Positions 44,203-54,993 of a DNA stretch of 64,000 nucleotides are shown in pieces (the first letter of the stretch is position 1; the number at the start of each line of letters is the position of its first letter). The notes beneath the pieces are model-generated. The model searched no databases. It was not told the DNA's origin and was given only the letters and a program-made list of their open reading frames with translations. Source of the DNA: Klebsiella ornithinolytica NBRC 105727 = ATCC 31898 (GTDB lineage: Bacteria; Pseudomonadota; Gammaproteobacteria; Enterobacterales; Enterobacteriaceae); NCBI RefSeq assembly GCF_001598295.1, contig NZ_BCYR01000001.1:372001-436000 (forward strand), given 5' to 3'. The position numbers and the translations under genes were made by a program.

Positions 44203-44537
44203 GTTCCCGCGTTTTACAGAAGCTTTGATGAGCCTCCGCTTTGGTCGGCTCCAGTTTATTTCGTGCCCAAGCCCTGAGTACAAAAACAAAAAAAGCCCGC
44301 ATAGCAGGCTTCTTTTCCCTTCCGGCGCTTATCTCCGGCATCTACATCTCAGTGACGGTAGCTCTTCACAAGGTATGATTTAACATATCTGACCACCGTA
44401 AGCCGGGCAATGGTTTTAGCATAAAATTACAGACTGCATCACACTACCGAGGTCGTCGTTATAGAAAATTTGTAAAAGCGGAGGCAAGGGAGAGATGAGA
44501 CCAGCGGCAGCACCGCTGGCACTCAGGATCGAAAGGA
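44203..44537. other. Intergenic region between convergent uge and ugd
   Basis: It contains the ugd terminator hairpin at 44288-44310. The remaining 225 bases up to the ugd stop contain no recognisable gene or repeat. Confidence 0.5.
44288..44310 (-). terminator. Terminator hairpin for ugd
   Basis: AGCCcGC-ATA-GCaGGCT (44294-44310) is followed on the minus strand by seven T. It is 230 bp past the ugd stop, so the ugd message would have a long 3' tail. Confidence 0.65.
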
Positions 44538-45704
44538 CTAATCGTTGCCAAAGAGATCGCGGGTATAAACCTTATCCGCAACATCAGCCAGCTCTTCCGC
44601 CATACGGTTAGAAATGATGACATCAGCTTCTTGCTTAAAGGCATCCAGATCGCGAACGACGCGAGAATTAAAGAATTCATCTTCTTGCATCACCGGTTCG
44701 TAAATAATAACCGGGATACCTTTGGCTTTAATACGCTTCATAATCCCTTGGATTGAAGAGGCGCGGAAGTTATCTGAGCCGCTCTTCATGATCAGACGAT
44801 AAACCCCAACCACTTTCGGTTTACGCGCAAGGATAGAGTCAGCAATAAAGTCTTTACGGGTACGGTTAGCATCCACAATAGCGCCAATGATATTGTTTGG
44901 CACCGATTCGTAGTTCGCCAGCAGCTGTTTAGTATCTTTCGGCAGGCAGTATCCACCGTAACCGAATGACGGGTTGTTATAGTGATTGCCGATCCGCGGG
45001 TCCAGGCACACGCCTTCAATAATCTGCTTGCTGTTGAGACCCTGGCTTTCTGCATAGCTATCCAGCTCATTAAAATAAGCGACACGCAGAGCAAGGTAGG
45101 TATTGGCAAACAGCTTGATCGCCTCCGCTTCGGTCGAGTCGGTAAACAGCGTCGGGATATCCTGCTTGATAGCCCCCTCTTTCAGCAGACTGGCAAAACG
45201 CTCTGCCCGCTCCGAACGTTCACCGATGACGATACGAGAAGGATGCAGATTGTCATACAGCGCACGGCCTTCACGCAGGAACTCCGGGGAGAAGATGACA
45301 TTGTCGATGCCCAGACGCTCTTTAATATCACGGGTGAAACCGACCGGAATGGTCGATTTGATGATCATGACGGCGTTGGGGTTAATCTCAGTGACATCAC
45401 GAATAACGGCTTCAACGGTTGAGGTATTGAAGTAGTTGGTTTTCGGATCGTAGTCAGTCGGTGTGGCGATAATGACATAGTCAGCATTGCGATATGCATC
45501 TTGCTTGTCAGTTGTCGCACGAAAATTCAGCGGTTTTTCGGCCAGATATTCCTGAATCTCTTTATCGACAATCGGCGACATCTTCTGGTTAAGCATATCG
45601 ACTTTAGATTGTACGATATCCAGCGCAACCACTTCGTGGTTCTGCGCAATCAGGATGCCATTCGATAAACCAACATAACCGGTACCGGAAATAGTAATTT
45701 TCAT
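44538..45704 (-). CDS. ugd: UDP-glucose 6-dehydrogenase
   Basis: 388 residues, identical in length to E. coli Ugd. It has an N-terminal Rossmann motif [20 protein letters not shown] and the catalytic Cys in [15 protein letters not shown] near residue 253. It oxidises UDP-glucose to UDP-GlcA, used for capsule, for Uge-made GalA, and for aminoarabinose on lipid A. It follows manB by 161 bp, which could hold its own promoter: a TATACAT on the minus strand lies near 45820. Confidence 0.96.
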   Translation of the reverse strand: MKITISGTGYVGLSNGILIAQNHEVVALDIVQSKVDMLNQKMSPIVDKEIQEYLAEKPLNFRATTDKQDAYRNADYVIIATPTDYDPKTNYFNTSTVEAVIRDVTEINPNAVMIIKSTIPVGFTRDIKERLGIDNVIFSPEFLREGRALYDNLHPSRIVIGERSERAERFASLLKEGAIKQDIPTLFTDSTEAEAIKLFANTYLALRVAYFNELDSYAESQGLNSKQIIEGVCLDPRIGNHYNNPSFGYGGYCLPKDTKQLLANYESVPNNIIGAIVDANRTRKDFIADSILARKPKVVGVYRLIMKSGSDNFRASSIQGIMKRIKAKGIPVIIYEPVMQEDEFFNSRVVRDLDAFKQEADVIISNRMAEELADVADKVYTRDLFGND

Positions 45705-45865
45705 TCGATCACACTTTAATCAGTTAACTGGACGGCGGCATAGTAGCCACCCTGTAATCAACACTTCTGGCGGTTTTACTCTCAGAAAAATAGGAAGTCA
45801 AGGAAGAGCCATAAGGTGATGTATAATCCCACACATCAGCCCTATAGCTCTAAGTAAAATAAGTT

Positions 45866-47236
45866 CTATTTAAGTAGAGCTAATATTTCTTCTGTTTTAG
45901 CCTTCATTAATGCATCATCTGCTTTTGACTCCACGTTGAGACGCACTACCGGCTCAGTATTCGAGCTGCGCAGGTTAAAGCGCCACTCCGGGTATTCAAT
46001 ACTGATACCGTCGGTGGTATCCACGTTGACGGCACCTGGTTCATAGCGTTCGCGGATACGCGCAATAGCCGCCGCCGCATTACCCAGCTTGCGGTTAATC
46101 TCCCCTGACGCCGGGAACGCCGCCAGGCGATCCGCCACCAGCGACTTCAGCGAGCTGTTTTTCAGGCACAGCAGCTCCGCCACCAGCAGCCACGGGATCA
46201 TCCCGCTGTCGCAGTAGGCAAAGTCGCGGAAGTAATGGTGCGCACTCATCTCCCCGCCGTAGATGGCGTCTTCCTGGCGCATCCGCTCCTTGATGAACGC
46301 ATGCCCGGTCTTCGACATCACCGGCTGACCACCGCTGCAGGTCACGATGTCCACCGTGTTCCACGTCAGGCGCGGGTCGTGAATGATTTTCGCCCCCGGT
46401 TGCTTCTGCAGGAACGCTTCCGCCAACAGCCCGACAATGTAGTACCCCTCGATAAACGACGCCTCGTCATCAAACAGGAAGCAGCGGTCGAAGTCGCCAT
46501 CAAAAGCAATCCCCATGTCCGCCTGATGCTCGCGCACCGCGTCGGCAGTATCCTGGCGACACTCCGGCAGCAGCGGGTTCGGAATACCGTTCGGGAAATG
46601 CCCGTCCGGCTGGTGATGCACCTTGATAAAAACCACCGGCGCCCCGGCCGTCGCGAAGCGTTTCTCCACCTCATCAATCACGTGCCCTGCCGCCCCGTTG
46701 CCGGAGTTCACCACCAGCTTCAGCGGACGGGTGAAGTTCGCCAGGTTTACATAGCCCATCAGGTGGTCGACGTACTCCTTCAGCACCGAAATCTGACGCA
46801 GGGTGCCGCGGCGCTCCGGGTCCACCGGCGGAAACTGGTTCTGCTCCGCCAGGCGCTGGATATCGCGCAGCCCAGTATCGCCGCTGATGGGCTTCGCGTT
46901 TTCGCGCACCAGCTTCATGCCGTTGTAGTTCATCGGGTTGTGGCTTGCCGTCACCTCGATCCCGCCGTCCACCCCGAGGTGGAAGGTGGCAAAGTAAATC
47001 TCTTCGGTGCCGCTCAGGCCGATATCAAGCACGTCGGTACCGGCGTCCATCAGCCCCCGGGCCAGAGCCAGCTTCAGCGACTCGCTGGTGAGGCGCACAT
47101 CGCCCCCCACTACAATCTTCCCGGGTTTCAGAAATTCGCCATAGGCGCGCCCGATACGGTAGGCAATGTCTTCGTTCAGCTCTTCTCCCAGTTCACCACG
47201 GATGTCATAAGCCTTAAAGCATGTTAACTGTGTCAT
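45866..47236 (-). CDS. manB: Phosphomannomutase
   Basis: 456 residues, matching CpsG/ManB length. It converts mannose-6-phosphate to mannose-1-phosphate. The active serine lies in [20 protein letters not shown] near residue 98, the metal-binding loop is [14 protein letters not shown] near 241, and the sugar-specificity loop [11 protein letters not shown] is conserved. The ATG at 47236 with an AAGG box was chosen over an upstream extension that overlaps manC. It is co-transcribed with manC. Confidence 0.96.
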   Translation of the reverse strand: MTQLTCFKAYDIRGELGEELNEDIAYRIGRAYGEFLKPGKIVVGGDVRLTSESLKLALARGLMDAGTDVLDIGLSGTEEIYFATFHLGVDGGIEVTASHNPMNYNGMKLVRENAKPISGDTGLRDIQRLAEQNQFPPVDPERRGTLRQISVLKEYVDHLMGYVNLANFTRPLKLVVNSGNGAAGHVIDEVEKRFATAGAPVVFIKVHHQPDGHFPNGIPNPLLPECRQDTADAVREHQADMGIAFDGDFDRCFLFDDEASFIEGYYIVGLLAEAFLQKQPGAKIIHDPRLTWNTVDIVTCSGGQPVMSKTGHAFIKERMRQEDAIYGGEMSAHHYFRDFAYCDSGMIPWLLVAELLCLKNSSLKSLVADRLAAFPASGEINRKLGNAAAAIARIRERYEPGAVNVDTTDGISIEYPEWRFNLRSSNTEPVVRLNVESKADDALMKAKTEEILALLK

Positions 47237-47259
47237 TCTGCACCTTATTCCCCAAAAGA

Positions 47260-48675
47260 TTAGCAACGACCATACTGGTCTTTAATACGGATAATATCGT
47301 CTTCGCCCAAGTAGGAACCGGACTGGATTTCCAGAACTTCCAGTGGAATACGGCCCGGGTTTTGCAGGCAGTGCTCGGCTCCGATGGGAATAAAGGTGGA
47401 CTGGTTTTCCGTCAGCAGGAATTGCTTCCCGTTCACCGTCACCTGACCGGTGCCAGCCAAAATAACCCAGTGCTCGGCGCGGTGGTGGTGCATCTGCATA
47501 GAGAAGGCCCCGCCCGGTTTCACCGTGATCCGGTTGACATTAAACCGTGGGGTCTGCACCACCACGTCGCAGCGGCCCCAGGGACGGTAAATCTCGCGGT
47601 GGCGCTTGTACTCGCTGCGCTGGTTCTGTTTAAGGAACTCGACCGCCTTCTTCACGTCCTGGGCGCGCTCGCGGTTCATCACCAGCACCGCGTCCTTGGT
47701 ACTAACAATCACCAGGTTCTCCACGCCAATCGCCGCCACCAGCTTCTCGTCGCTGTTGATGTAGCAGTTTTCGCTATTATGCACCCACGCATCGCCGCTG
47801 AGCACGTTACCCTGCGCATCTTTAGGGCTAACGTCCCACAACGCCGACCACGAGCCAACGTCACTCCAGTCGGCATCGAGACCGACCACCACCGCATCGG
47901 CGGTTTTTTCCATCACCGCGTAGTCGATGGATTCGTCCGGGCACTCGCAGAAAATGTCATGTGGAATGCTGATGAAGTCGCTGCCATTATCCGCGGCGCT
48001 GACCGCTGCCTGGCAGGCCTCAAGGATATCCGGGCGGAATTTGGCCAGCTCGGAGAGGTATTTTTTGGCGCGGAACATAAACATGCCGCTGTTCCAGTAG
48101 TACTCTCCGGAAGCGAGGTAGGCCTCGGCGCGTTCCCGGTCTGGCTTCTCAACGAAGCGAGCCACATGGTAAGGGGCGTGGTCACTGTCAGTAAGCGCTA
48201 CGCCGCGCTGGATGTAGCCGTAGCCGGTTTCTGGAGCGTTTGGCACAATCCCGAAAGTGACCAGATGCCCTTCATTGGCATACTGCTCGGCGACGCGGAT
48301 GGCATCGTGGAAGACCGGTTTGTTATTGATGATATGGTCTGCGGCAAGAACCAGCATCAGCGGGTCGTCCCCATGGCGAGTGGCCTGGAGGGCAGCCAGG
48401 GCAATGGCCGGGGCGGTATTGCGCCCGACTGGCTCAAGAATGATGTTATTCGACAGTTTATTGAGTTGGCGCAGCTGTTCGGCCACCAGGAAGCGATGCT
48501 CTTCGTTACAGATGACCATCGGTTCATGGATTTCAAGGCCCGAGAGTCGGGTGATGGTTTCCTGCAGCATTGAATTCTGCCCGTACAGCCGTAAGAACTG
48601 TTTCGGGTAAAGCTCACGAGACATCGGCCAGAGACGACTGCCGGTACCACCAGCCATAATTACAGGAAGTAACAT
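47260..48675 (-). CDS. manC: Mannose-1-phosphate guanylyltransferase / mannose-6-phosphate isomerase
   Basis: 471 residues, type II bifunctional form. The N-terminal nucleotidyltransferase has [24 protein letters not shown] (6-29) and a [17 protein letters not shown] segment near 173. The C-terminal cupin (about 350-470) has [17 protein letters not shown] near 390. It makes GDP-mannose, which Gmd and Fcl in this locus convert to GDP-fucose. Its own promoter region lies upstream; manB follows 23 bp later. Confidence 0.96.
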   Translation of the reverse strand: MLLPVIMAGGTGSRLWPMSRELYPKQFLRLYGQNSMLQETITRLSGLEIHEPMVICNEEHRFLVAEQLRQLNKLSNNIILEPVGRNTAPAIALAALQATRHGDDPLMLVLAADHIINNKPVFHDAIRVAEQYANEGHLVTFGIVPNAPETGYGYIQRGVALTDSDHAPYHVARFVEKPDRERAEAYLASGEYYWNSGMFMFRAKKYLSELAKFRPDILEACQAAVSAADNGSDFISIPHDIFCECPDESIDYAVMEKTADAVVVGLDADWSDVGSWSALWDVSPKDAQGNVLSGDAWVHNSENCYINSDEKLVAAIGVENLVIVSTKDAVLVMNRERAQDVKKAVEFLKQNQRSEYKRHREIYRPWGRCDVVVQTPRFNVNRITVKPGGAFSMQMHHHRAEHWVILAGTGQVTVNGKQFLLTENQSTFIPIGAEHCLQNPGRIPLEVLEIQSGSYLGEDDIIRIKDQYGRC

Positions 48676-48975
48676 AATGAATTCCTTAAATATTAATTAT
48701 GAAAAAGCATATAATCAACGACATAAATTAATTTTTATTGTCAAATGCACTTATCTCATGAGCATTGCACTATCTATATTCATTCACACCATAAAAAATC
48801 GCATCCATACTGCCCCCCAAATTTGATCAAAATAACTTGATCAGTTTGACAGTGAGATCAAATAGAAATCCAGAAATGATATTAAATTCATGAACAACAC
48901 AAAAAATCACAATCCTAACAGAATAAGTAATAAAAAAAACAACAACTTTTAGAAATATAAAAAGCAACATTCACT
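48676..48975 (-). promoter_or_regulatory. manC promoter region with clustered GATC sites
   Basis: 300 AT-rich bases between the beta-helix gene stop and manC. In Klebsiella, manCB form a separate transcript of the capsule locus, so a promoter is expected here. TGATCAA-N6-TTGATCA (48824-48843) is a perfect 7-bp inverted repeat, and GATC occurs three times within 35 bp (48825, 48839, 48856). No ops element and no terminator for the upstream gene were found. Confidence 0.5.
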
Positions 48976-50886
48976 CTAAGAGGCCGCATTAACCTTACGT
49001 GACAACTTGTTTTTAGTATATACACATCCACTTTCTTCATAAGGAACCATAGCCAGCACCCCAACATCATTAGATGTTAAGGTGCAATCTTCAAGACGGC
49101 ACTTTACGCCTTTATCAGTTACAGAAATACCAATCTTATTACCCTGACATTTCAATAAGGAAACTTTAGTACCAAAAGAAGTTACATTAACACCGCATCG
49201 AAGATTATCAGAGTAGGCACCACCAGAAATAACTGCGCAATTAGCACTACTAAGATTTATACCATCAAGTCCATTATTACATGACGAGTTGTTAGTTATT
49301 ATGATATCATTCAGGGTATGATAGATTTGATTGTTGCTTACAGACGTTGCTATCCCACAACCTTCATTATCTGAAATCAAGTTGTCGTTAATAGTGACAC
49401 GATGTTTATTAATAACAAATACCCCATCACGAACGCAACTCGTTATTTTATTGCGCTGAACACGAACAATATTATCAGGCCTAAAATTGAGAGACTTTGC
49501 TTTATAGCCTTTGCCTTGCTGAAGCGCATCACCTATAAAAATGCCATAATAAGCACCTCTAGATATAATATTATCACTAATTATAGCGCTTGATGTGGCA
49601 TTAAGTCCTATACAGCCCGGAGCTAAAGTTGAAGAATTAGTCAAAAGATTACATTTAGAAACTTTATTATACTGAATTGTTATATTTTCAGCACTTAGAA
49701 CATAGATGCCAGCACCATAAGTCCTTGTATCATGAACAGATGGGTTTCTAACCTCGCCGAGAATATTATCTATTTTATTACCAAGAATTTTTGTATTCTG
49801 AAGAACGCTTTTTTTTGATGAAAGATTATTATAAACAACAATGCCATATCTTGTACAGTTTGAAATGTTATTATCTTGAATGATATTGTCACTACAAAAA
49901 TCACCATCAGTGATAGTTTGGATAATTATTGCGGAATCCGAACCTGATTGCATGACGTTGTTTGTGATTTTATTCTTACGACTACTTCCCCACATTGTGA
50001 TGTCACCAGCAGCATCTTTTATTCCGGAGAACTTATTATTACATATCAGCATCTCACTCGAGTTATAACAGAATATAGCAGATGCACCATAATTGGAAAA
50101 TATATTATCCCCTATATACCATCCTTTAGAGTCCTCATTTCGTATACATGACCCGTTATAGGGTTTACTTAATGTAGGGTGTGAAGTCAGAATAAGACCT
50201 TTAATGACAACATTAGAAACACCTTTAGTTTTAATAAGAGACATATTGGGCTTCAAAAGAATTAACTCAGCATCATTTACACCAACGAATTTTTGATTGT
50301 CAACTGGAGAAATTGAAGAACTAATTAAATATTGCGCAGAGAATAAGATCGAATAACCACTTACAACAGTTTCATTGATAGGTATTGTATCATCTGCTTT
50401 ACCATCACCAACCGCACCAAAATATTCAGGAGTTATGAACTTATGAAATTTATCGGTACTTTTTGCATGATCTTCCATTGAGGCATACGACGTATCCACT
50501 TCACCTAAATAAACGTCTGATACAAATTTAATGCATTGGTTTTTTTTATCATAAATTTTTGCTGGTGTATTTGGATAAATGTAAACATTCAACACTTCGC
50601 CACTTGAAGAATAAAAAAAACCCTTATCGAAATAAATATCCTCCTTCAAGATATTTAGCTCTCCTTTCCCGACCTTAAAATAGCCCCCGCTGCATCCATT
50701 ATCCTTATCAACAAAAAAGGAAATTTTATATCTTAATGATGAATGCAGTTCATTATTCAAGGTAAATAATGAAGGCAATAATTCGACTAAATTATTTTTT
50801 TTATCCTGAATACTGGCTTTAGCCCTTGACAGGGGACTAATAAACAAAAAACTCAACAACTGTTTTAATAAGACACGTCGATTCAT
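48976..50886 (-). CDS. Exported right-handed beta-helix protein (pectate lyase 3-like) in the capsule locus
   Basis: 636 residues. The N terminus MNRRVLLKQLLSFLFISPLS, then RAKA, looks like a signal peptide with a twin-arginine-like NRRVLLK motif. Near residues 155-168 is YFGAVGDGKADDT, the entry motif of Pectate_lyase_3 proteins, including phage tailspike depolymerases and polysaccharide epimerases. From about 215 to 615 there are more than ten beta-helix coils with Asn ladders (NKITNNVM, IIQDNNISNC, TINDNLISDN, IIITNNSSCN). It may cleave, epimerise or bind the capsule. It is low in GC and sits between an IS remnant and manC. No catalytic residues can be assigned. Confidence 0.8.
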   Translation of the reverse strand: MNRRVLLKQLLSFLFISPLSRAKASIQDKKNNLVELLPSLFTLNNELHSSLRYKISFFVDKDNGCSGGYFKVGKGELNILKEDIYFDKGFFYSSSGEVLNVYIYPNTPAKIYDKKNQCIKFVSDVYLGEVDTSYASMEDHAKSTDKFHKFITPEYFGAVGDGKADDTIPINETVVSGYSILFSAQYLISSSISPVDNQKFVGVNDAELILLKPNMSLIKTKGVSNVVIKGLILTSHPTLSKPYNGSCIRNEDSKGWYIGDNIFSNYGASAIFCYNSSEMLICNNKFSGIKDAAGDITMWGSSRKNKITNNVMQSGSDSAIIIQTITDGDFCSDNIIQDNNISNCTRYGIVVYNNLSSKKSVLQNTKILGNKIDNILGEVRNPSVHDTRTYGAGIYVLSAENITIQYNKVSKCNLLTNSSTLAPGCIGLNATSSAIISDNIISRGAYYGIFIGDALQQGKGYKAKSLNFRPDNIVRVQRNKITSCVRDGVFVINKHRVTINDNLISDNEGCGIATSVSNNQIYHTLNDIIITNNSSCNNGLDGINLSSANCAVISGGAYSDNLRCGVNVTSFGTKVSLLKCQGNKIGISVTDKGVKCRLEDCTLTSNDVGVLAMVPYEESGCVYTKNKLSRKVNAAS

Positions 50887-51019
50887 AGCCTACCCTTACT
50901 ATTTACAACTGATAAAAGTATCCGGGATTATTTCAGCCTTCATAGGAAGGTAATCAAGCTTTCTATCAAACAACCTAAAGAAATAAAAATATATTCGACA
51001 AAAGCATACAGGTATAAGT

Positions 51020-51640
51020 AAAAGACCACCTTCTGAAAAGGTGGTTTTTGAGAATGCCCCTGTAAGAGGGTTACTGTCAACTTTCGATTACTACTCTAGC
51101 AATTCCATCTGCTGTTCATGCGTTTGTTCCGTTTTCTCCTGATACTTCATATATCGTCTGATAATCTCTTCATTCACCCCCACCGTATCGACAAAGTAAC
51201 CTCGGGACCAAAAATGGTTTCCCATAGCTTCTTCCTGATATGTGGAAAACGGTTATAAAGCCTGATGGCCCTGCATCCTTTTAGATGGCCTATCAGAGTT
51301 GATATCGAGATCTTAGGTGGGATGATTACGACCAGATGTACATGATCGGGCTGAACATTTAGCTCCAGAACCTCACAATCCTTAATACCGCAGCGGATAT
51401 AGATCGTCCTGTACAGCTCCTTACCCAGCTTATCTTTCAGGATCCTGAATCGGTACTTGGGCATCCAGACTATTTGATATTTGCAACACCAAGATACATG
51501 TGATGAACTCCTGTAAAGTCCCATATCGGTTTGTCTCCTTTTACTTGTCGTGAGTAAGCAGAGATATTCCGACATGGACATTCTTCAGGCTATGCCTTTC
51601 AGGATCAATAACCACCTCCCTAGGAGATGGTTTAGGGATC
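51020..51640 (-). mobile_element. IS200-type insertion element remnant
   Basis: It contains a frameshifted tnpA and two subterminal hairpins with related stems. The left-end hairpin (51610-51632) reads AACCATCTCCTAGGGAGGTGGTT on the minus strand and the right-end hairpin (51025-51045) has ACCACCTT/AAGGTGGT. IS200 elements have such subterminal hairpins, no terminal inverted repeats and no target duplication, so exact ends cannot be set. It lies directly downstream of the gnd terminator. Confidence 0.75.
51091..51524 (-). pseudogene. tnpA: IS200-family transposase, frameshifted
   Basis: From the ATG at 51524 (MGLYRSSSHVSWCCKYQIVW) the frame matches IS200 TnpA, including the HUH nuclease motif NVQPDHVHLVVIIPP. 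After KKLW the frame shifts: the DNA reads CTATGGGAAACC where the intact gene needs one more G (Leu-Trp-Gly-Asn-His). As written it ends early at 51174. In the other frame the conserved end continues (FWSRGYFVDTVGVNEEIIRR, then YMKYQE with the catalytic Tyr region) to a TAG at 51091. A single missing G in a G-run explains it; a sequencing error is possible. Confidence 0.82.
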
Positions 51641-51676
51641 AAAATAAAATAAAAGTCCAGAAATAAATGGACTTTT
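51641..51676 (-). terminator. Terminator of gnd
   Basis: AAAAGTCCA (51651-51659) pairs with TGGACTTTT (51668-51676), with an AT-rich loop and a T-rich tail on the minus strand. It closes the wcaJ-gnd side of the capsule operon 21 bp after gnd. Confidence 0.88.
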
Positions 51677-51697
51677 ATTCATTACAATCAATTATAC

Positions 51698-53104
51698 TTA
51701 GTCTAACCACTCAGTATGGAATACGCCTTCTTTATCAGTGCGCTTATAGGTATGAGCACCGAAATAGTCGCGCTGAGCCTGAATCAGGTTAGCCGGCAGG
51801 ACTGCAGAACGATAGCTGTCGTAGTAGGCAATGGCAGCAGAGAATGTCGGAACAGGGATGCCGTTCTGAACAGCATAAGCCACGACATCACGCAGTGCCT
51901 GCTGATATTCATCAGCAATCTGCTTGAAGTATGGCGCCAGCAGCAGATTGGCGATACCCGCATTCTGCTCGTAGGCATCAGTAATCTTCTGCAGGAACTG
52001 AGCACGGATAATGCAACCGGCACGGAAGATTTTGGCAATCTCACCGTAGTTCAGATCCCAGTTGTATTCATCAGAGGCAGCACGCAGCTGGGAGAAGCCC
52101 TGAGCATAAGAAACGATTTTGCCCAGATACAGAGCGCGACGAACTTTCTCTACAAATTCAGCCTTGTCACCAGCCGGTTGAGATTTTGGCCCCGTCAGGA
52201 CTTTAGACGCTGCAACACGCTGGTCCTTAAGCGAAGAGATATAACGCGCAAAGACAGATTCGGTAATCAGAGACAACGGTTCGCCCAAGTCAAGTGAACT
52301 CTGGCTGGTCCATTTACCGGTACCTTTGTTGGCGGCTTCATCAAGAATCACATCAACCAGGTATTTGCCTTCTTCATCTTTTTTAGTGAAGATGTCTTTG
52401 GTGATATCAATCAGGTAGCTGCTGAGCTCGCCTTCGTTCCACTCGGTAAAGGTTGTTGCCAGTTCTTCATTAGAAAGCGCCAGGCCACCTTTCAGTAAAG
52501 AGTATGCTTCTGCGATAAGCTGCATATCGCCATACTCGATGCCGTTATGCACCATCTTGACATAGTGACCAGCACCGTCAGCACCAATATAGGCGACACA
52601 AGGTTCACCGTCTTCAGCACGAGCAGCGATCTGCTCAAGAATTGGCGCTACCAGCTCATAAGCTTCTTTCTGCCCACCAGGCATGATAGACGGGCCTTTC
52701 AGTGCGCCTTCTTCACCACCAGAAACGCCGGTACCAATGAAGTTAAAACCTTCAGCAGACAATTCGCGGTTACGACGAATTGTGTCCTGGAAGAAGGTAT
52801 TACCCCCATCAATGATGATGTCGCCTTTGTCCAGATATGGCTTAAGAGAATCGATCGCACTATCAGTGCCAGCGCCTGCTTTCACCATCAACAGGATGCG
52901 GCGTGGAGTTTCGAGGGATTCAACAAACTCTTTAACGGTATAATGTGGGACCAGTTTCTTGCCCGGATTCTCGGCAATCACTTCTTCGGTCTTTTCACGG
53001 GAGCGGTTGAAAACAGAGACGGTATAACCACGGCTTTCGATGTTGAGCGCAAGGTTACGCCCCATCACTGCCATACCGACAACCCCGATCTGTTGCTTGG
53101 ACAT
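51698..53104 (-). CDS. gnd: 6-phosphogluconate dehydrogenase, decarboxylating
   Basis: 468 residues, the standard length. The NADP fold opens [21 protein letters not shown]; the substrate motif is [23 protein letters not shown] near 122-144 and the catalytic Lys lies in [20 protein letters not shown] near 180. It is the oxidative pentose phosphate enzyme that gives Ru5P and NADPH, and it is the conserved 3' marker of Klebsiella capsule loci, with frequent recombination around it. Confidence 0.97.
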   Translation of the reverse strand: MSKQQIGVVGMAVMGRNLALNIESRGYTVSVFNRSREKTEEVIAENPGKKLVPHYTVKEFVESLETPRRILLMVKAGAGTDSAIDSLKPYLDKGDIIIDGGNTFFQDTIRRNRELSAEGFNFIGTGVSGGEEGALKGPSIMPGGQKEAYELVAPILEQIAARAEDGEPCVAYIGADGAGHYVKMVHNGIEYGDMQLIAEAYSLLKGGLALSNEELATTFTEWNEGELSSYLIDITKDIFTKKDEEGKYLVDVILDEAANKGTGKWTSQSSLDLGEPLSLITESVFARYISSLKDQRVAASKVLTGPKSQPAGDKAEFVEKVRRALYLGKIVSYAQGFSQLRAASDEYNWDLNYGEIAKIFRAGCIIRAQFLQKITDAYEQNAGIANLLLAPYFKQIADEYQQALRDVVAYAVQNGIPVPTFSAAIAYYDSYRSAVLPANLIQAQRDYFGAHTYKRTDKEGVFHTEWLD

Positions 53105-53269
53105 TACATACTCCTGTCTGGTGTGGTCACTGCGACACGCTCGCAGCTTAAATGTGATGATAATGTTAGCCCAAAGAACAAAGAGCTCATAGTGAAAATT
53201 TGTTAACTAGCACAAGATATAAATATTGAACTATAAATGCACAATGCTTTTCCTTCGCAACAGATATTG

Positions 53270-54673
53270 CTAATAAGCAGATTTGTTTATAAATCCTTTA
53301 AAAACTGTCAGGAATATTATCTTGAAATCTAACCAGATGCTCCATCCCCTGATATATAACAAATCATATTCTACTCGTTTTTCCATTTTTTCAAGCGTAT
53401 CTGTTTCACCACGCCAACCATTAATTTGCGCCAACCCCGTAATGCCAGGCTTGACCTTATGACGAAGCATATAGCCCTGGATTAAAGACCGATATTGCTC
53501 GTTATGGGAAACAGCATGAGGTCTGGGGCCGACAACGGACATCTGACCAAATAGAACATTAAAAAACTGCGGAAGTTCATCTAAGGAAGTACTGCGTAAA
53601 AACTTACCGACCTTAGTCACGCGAATATCATTTTTTGTAGCCTGAATAACTTTATCGTCGTTTTCCATCACTGTCATCGAGCGAAACTTCCAGACTTTAA
53701 TTGGTTTTCCGTCCATTCCATAACGTACCTGGCGAAAAATAACTGGTCCTTTCGAAGTCATTTTAACAGCAGTAGCAATAACAAGGAGAATAGGTGAGAT
53801 CAAAATAAGAATCAAAGAAGATACAATTATGTCTTCCAAACGCTTAAACACCATATTGATGCCATTCAATGGTGAATCAAACAAAGGAACAACCGGAACA
53901 CCATTGATTTCTTCGGTACGTGACTGAAGAATATTAAAAGTAAAAATATCAGGAATTAATAATACGGAACAAGTAGTATCAGTTAATTGCCTAATGATAT
54001 CCTTGATTTTTGATTCATCGCGCATGCTCATCGCAATATAAATACGATCGATCTTTCCTTCACGAGCTTCCTGAATAAGCTCGTTTATATTCCCAGCATA
54101 AGGTACATTGTCATATTCGGCACTATCCAGTTTTATATTATCGTAAATGCCTTTAACAACAAAGCCTAACCAAGGCTGTTCAATAAAGCTTTTTAACAAA
54201 TTAATGCCCGCAGGCAATGAGCCGACAACAGCTACTCGCCTGGTATTATAGCCAAACTTTCTTAGTAAACCTGAGATCAATCTGATAACTGAACGACATG
54301 CAAAAAAACCAACATCAACTAGCAAATACCATTCAATAAAAAAGAAGAAACGCGTATCAATTGATGAGTCCAGAGACAAAAGCCCCAAAGCAATTAATAA
54401 GCTAAGACTCCAATTCTTTAGTATTAAAATATACTCTGTGGAAAAAGCGACACCACGCCATGAACGATAGAAATCTGTTATACCGCCTATCATTTGGAAA
54501 ATGACCAAAGATAGTAGAGACATTAGAGCATGCTGGTATTGAAATGTAACTGAATTAATAACACATACCAAATATAATCCCAAAAAGATTATGACCACAT
54601 CGGAGAAGCGTTGAGCCATTGAGATCAAAGAAGCATTCGCATTCGAGCGAGTCCGATGATACAAGGTTGCCAT
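53270..54673 (-). CDS. wcaJ: Undecaprenyl-phosphate glucose phosphotransferase WcaJ
   Basis: 467 residues, a polyisoprenyl-phosphate hexose-1-phosphate transferase. Membrane helices (about 20-120), a CoA-binding-like middle domain (VAVVGSLPAGINLL near 147) and the catalytic C-terminal domain KVWKFRSMTV, SLDELPQFFNVLFGQMSVVGPRP and HKVKPGITGLAQINGWRGET are present. It ends GFINKSAY, as in WcaJ. It loads glucose-1-phosphate on undecaprenyl phosphate to start the capsule repeat. It adjoins gnd, the usual location. Confidence 0.95.
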   Translation of the reverse strand: MATLYHRTRSNANASLISMAQRFSDVVIIFLGLYLVCVINSVTFQYQHALMSLLSLVIFQMIGGITDFYRSWRGVAFSTEYILILKNWSLSLLIALGLLSLDSSIDTRFFFFIEWYLLVDVGFFACRSVIRLISGLLRKFGYNTRRVAVVGSLPAGINLLKSFIEQPWLGFVVKGIYDNIKLDSAEYDNVPYAGNINELIQEAREGKIDRIYIAMSMRDESKIKDIIRQLTDTTCSVLLIPDIFTFNILQSRTEEINGVPVVPLFDSPLNGINMVFKRLEDIIVSSLILILISPILLVIATAVKMTSKGPVIFRQVRYGMDGKPIKVWKFRSMTVMENDDKVIQATKNDIRVTKVGKFLRSTSLDELPQFFNVLFGQMSVVGPRPHAVSHNEQYRSLIQGYMLRHKVKPGITGLAQINGWRGETDTLEKMEKRVEYDLLYIRGWSIWLDFKIIFLTVFKGFINKSAY

Positions 54674-54993
54674 GAAGATTTCCTTAAATATTGAATCTTA
54701 TGAAATAATAATTTGCACTAGAAATCCTGAAGTTTACAAGATTAAAGGTTTATTTCTCAATTAATCTCGAACTCTTACACCAATATAATAGAACTTACAA
54801 AGCATATAAAATGGAAAAGAAAATAACCATGATATTAACAATGGCGAATATTAATGATTCCCATAAAGAATCCTAAGTTTTTTACAGACATTAATATACA
54901 GGGAAAATAAAATATTTTATACTATAAATAAATATGAGGAATCCATTCCAATAGCAGCAACTTAAATAATACACTCCATGTTAAATACTAATT
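54674..54993. other. 320-bp AT-rich intergenic region between wcaI and wcaJ
   Basis: Very low GC and no open frame, repeat or terminator-like hairpin that stands out. It may hold an internal promoter for wcaJ-gnd, or be a recombination junction inside the capsule locus; neither can be shown from sequence alone. Confidence 0.35.

Noticed and set aside
46235-48573. Long plus-strand open frames opposite manB and manC (330 and 450 codons)
   Set aside because: They lie antisense to well-conserved genes in GC-rich DNA, lack ribosome-binding sites and match no family; they are by-products of codon bias.
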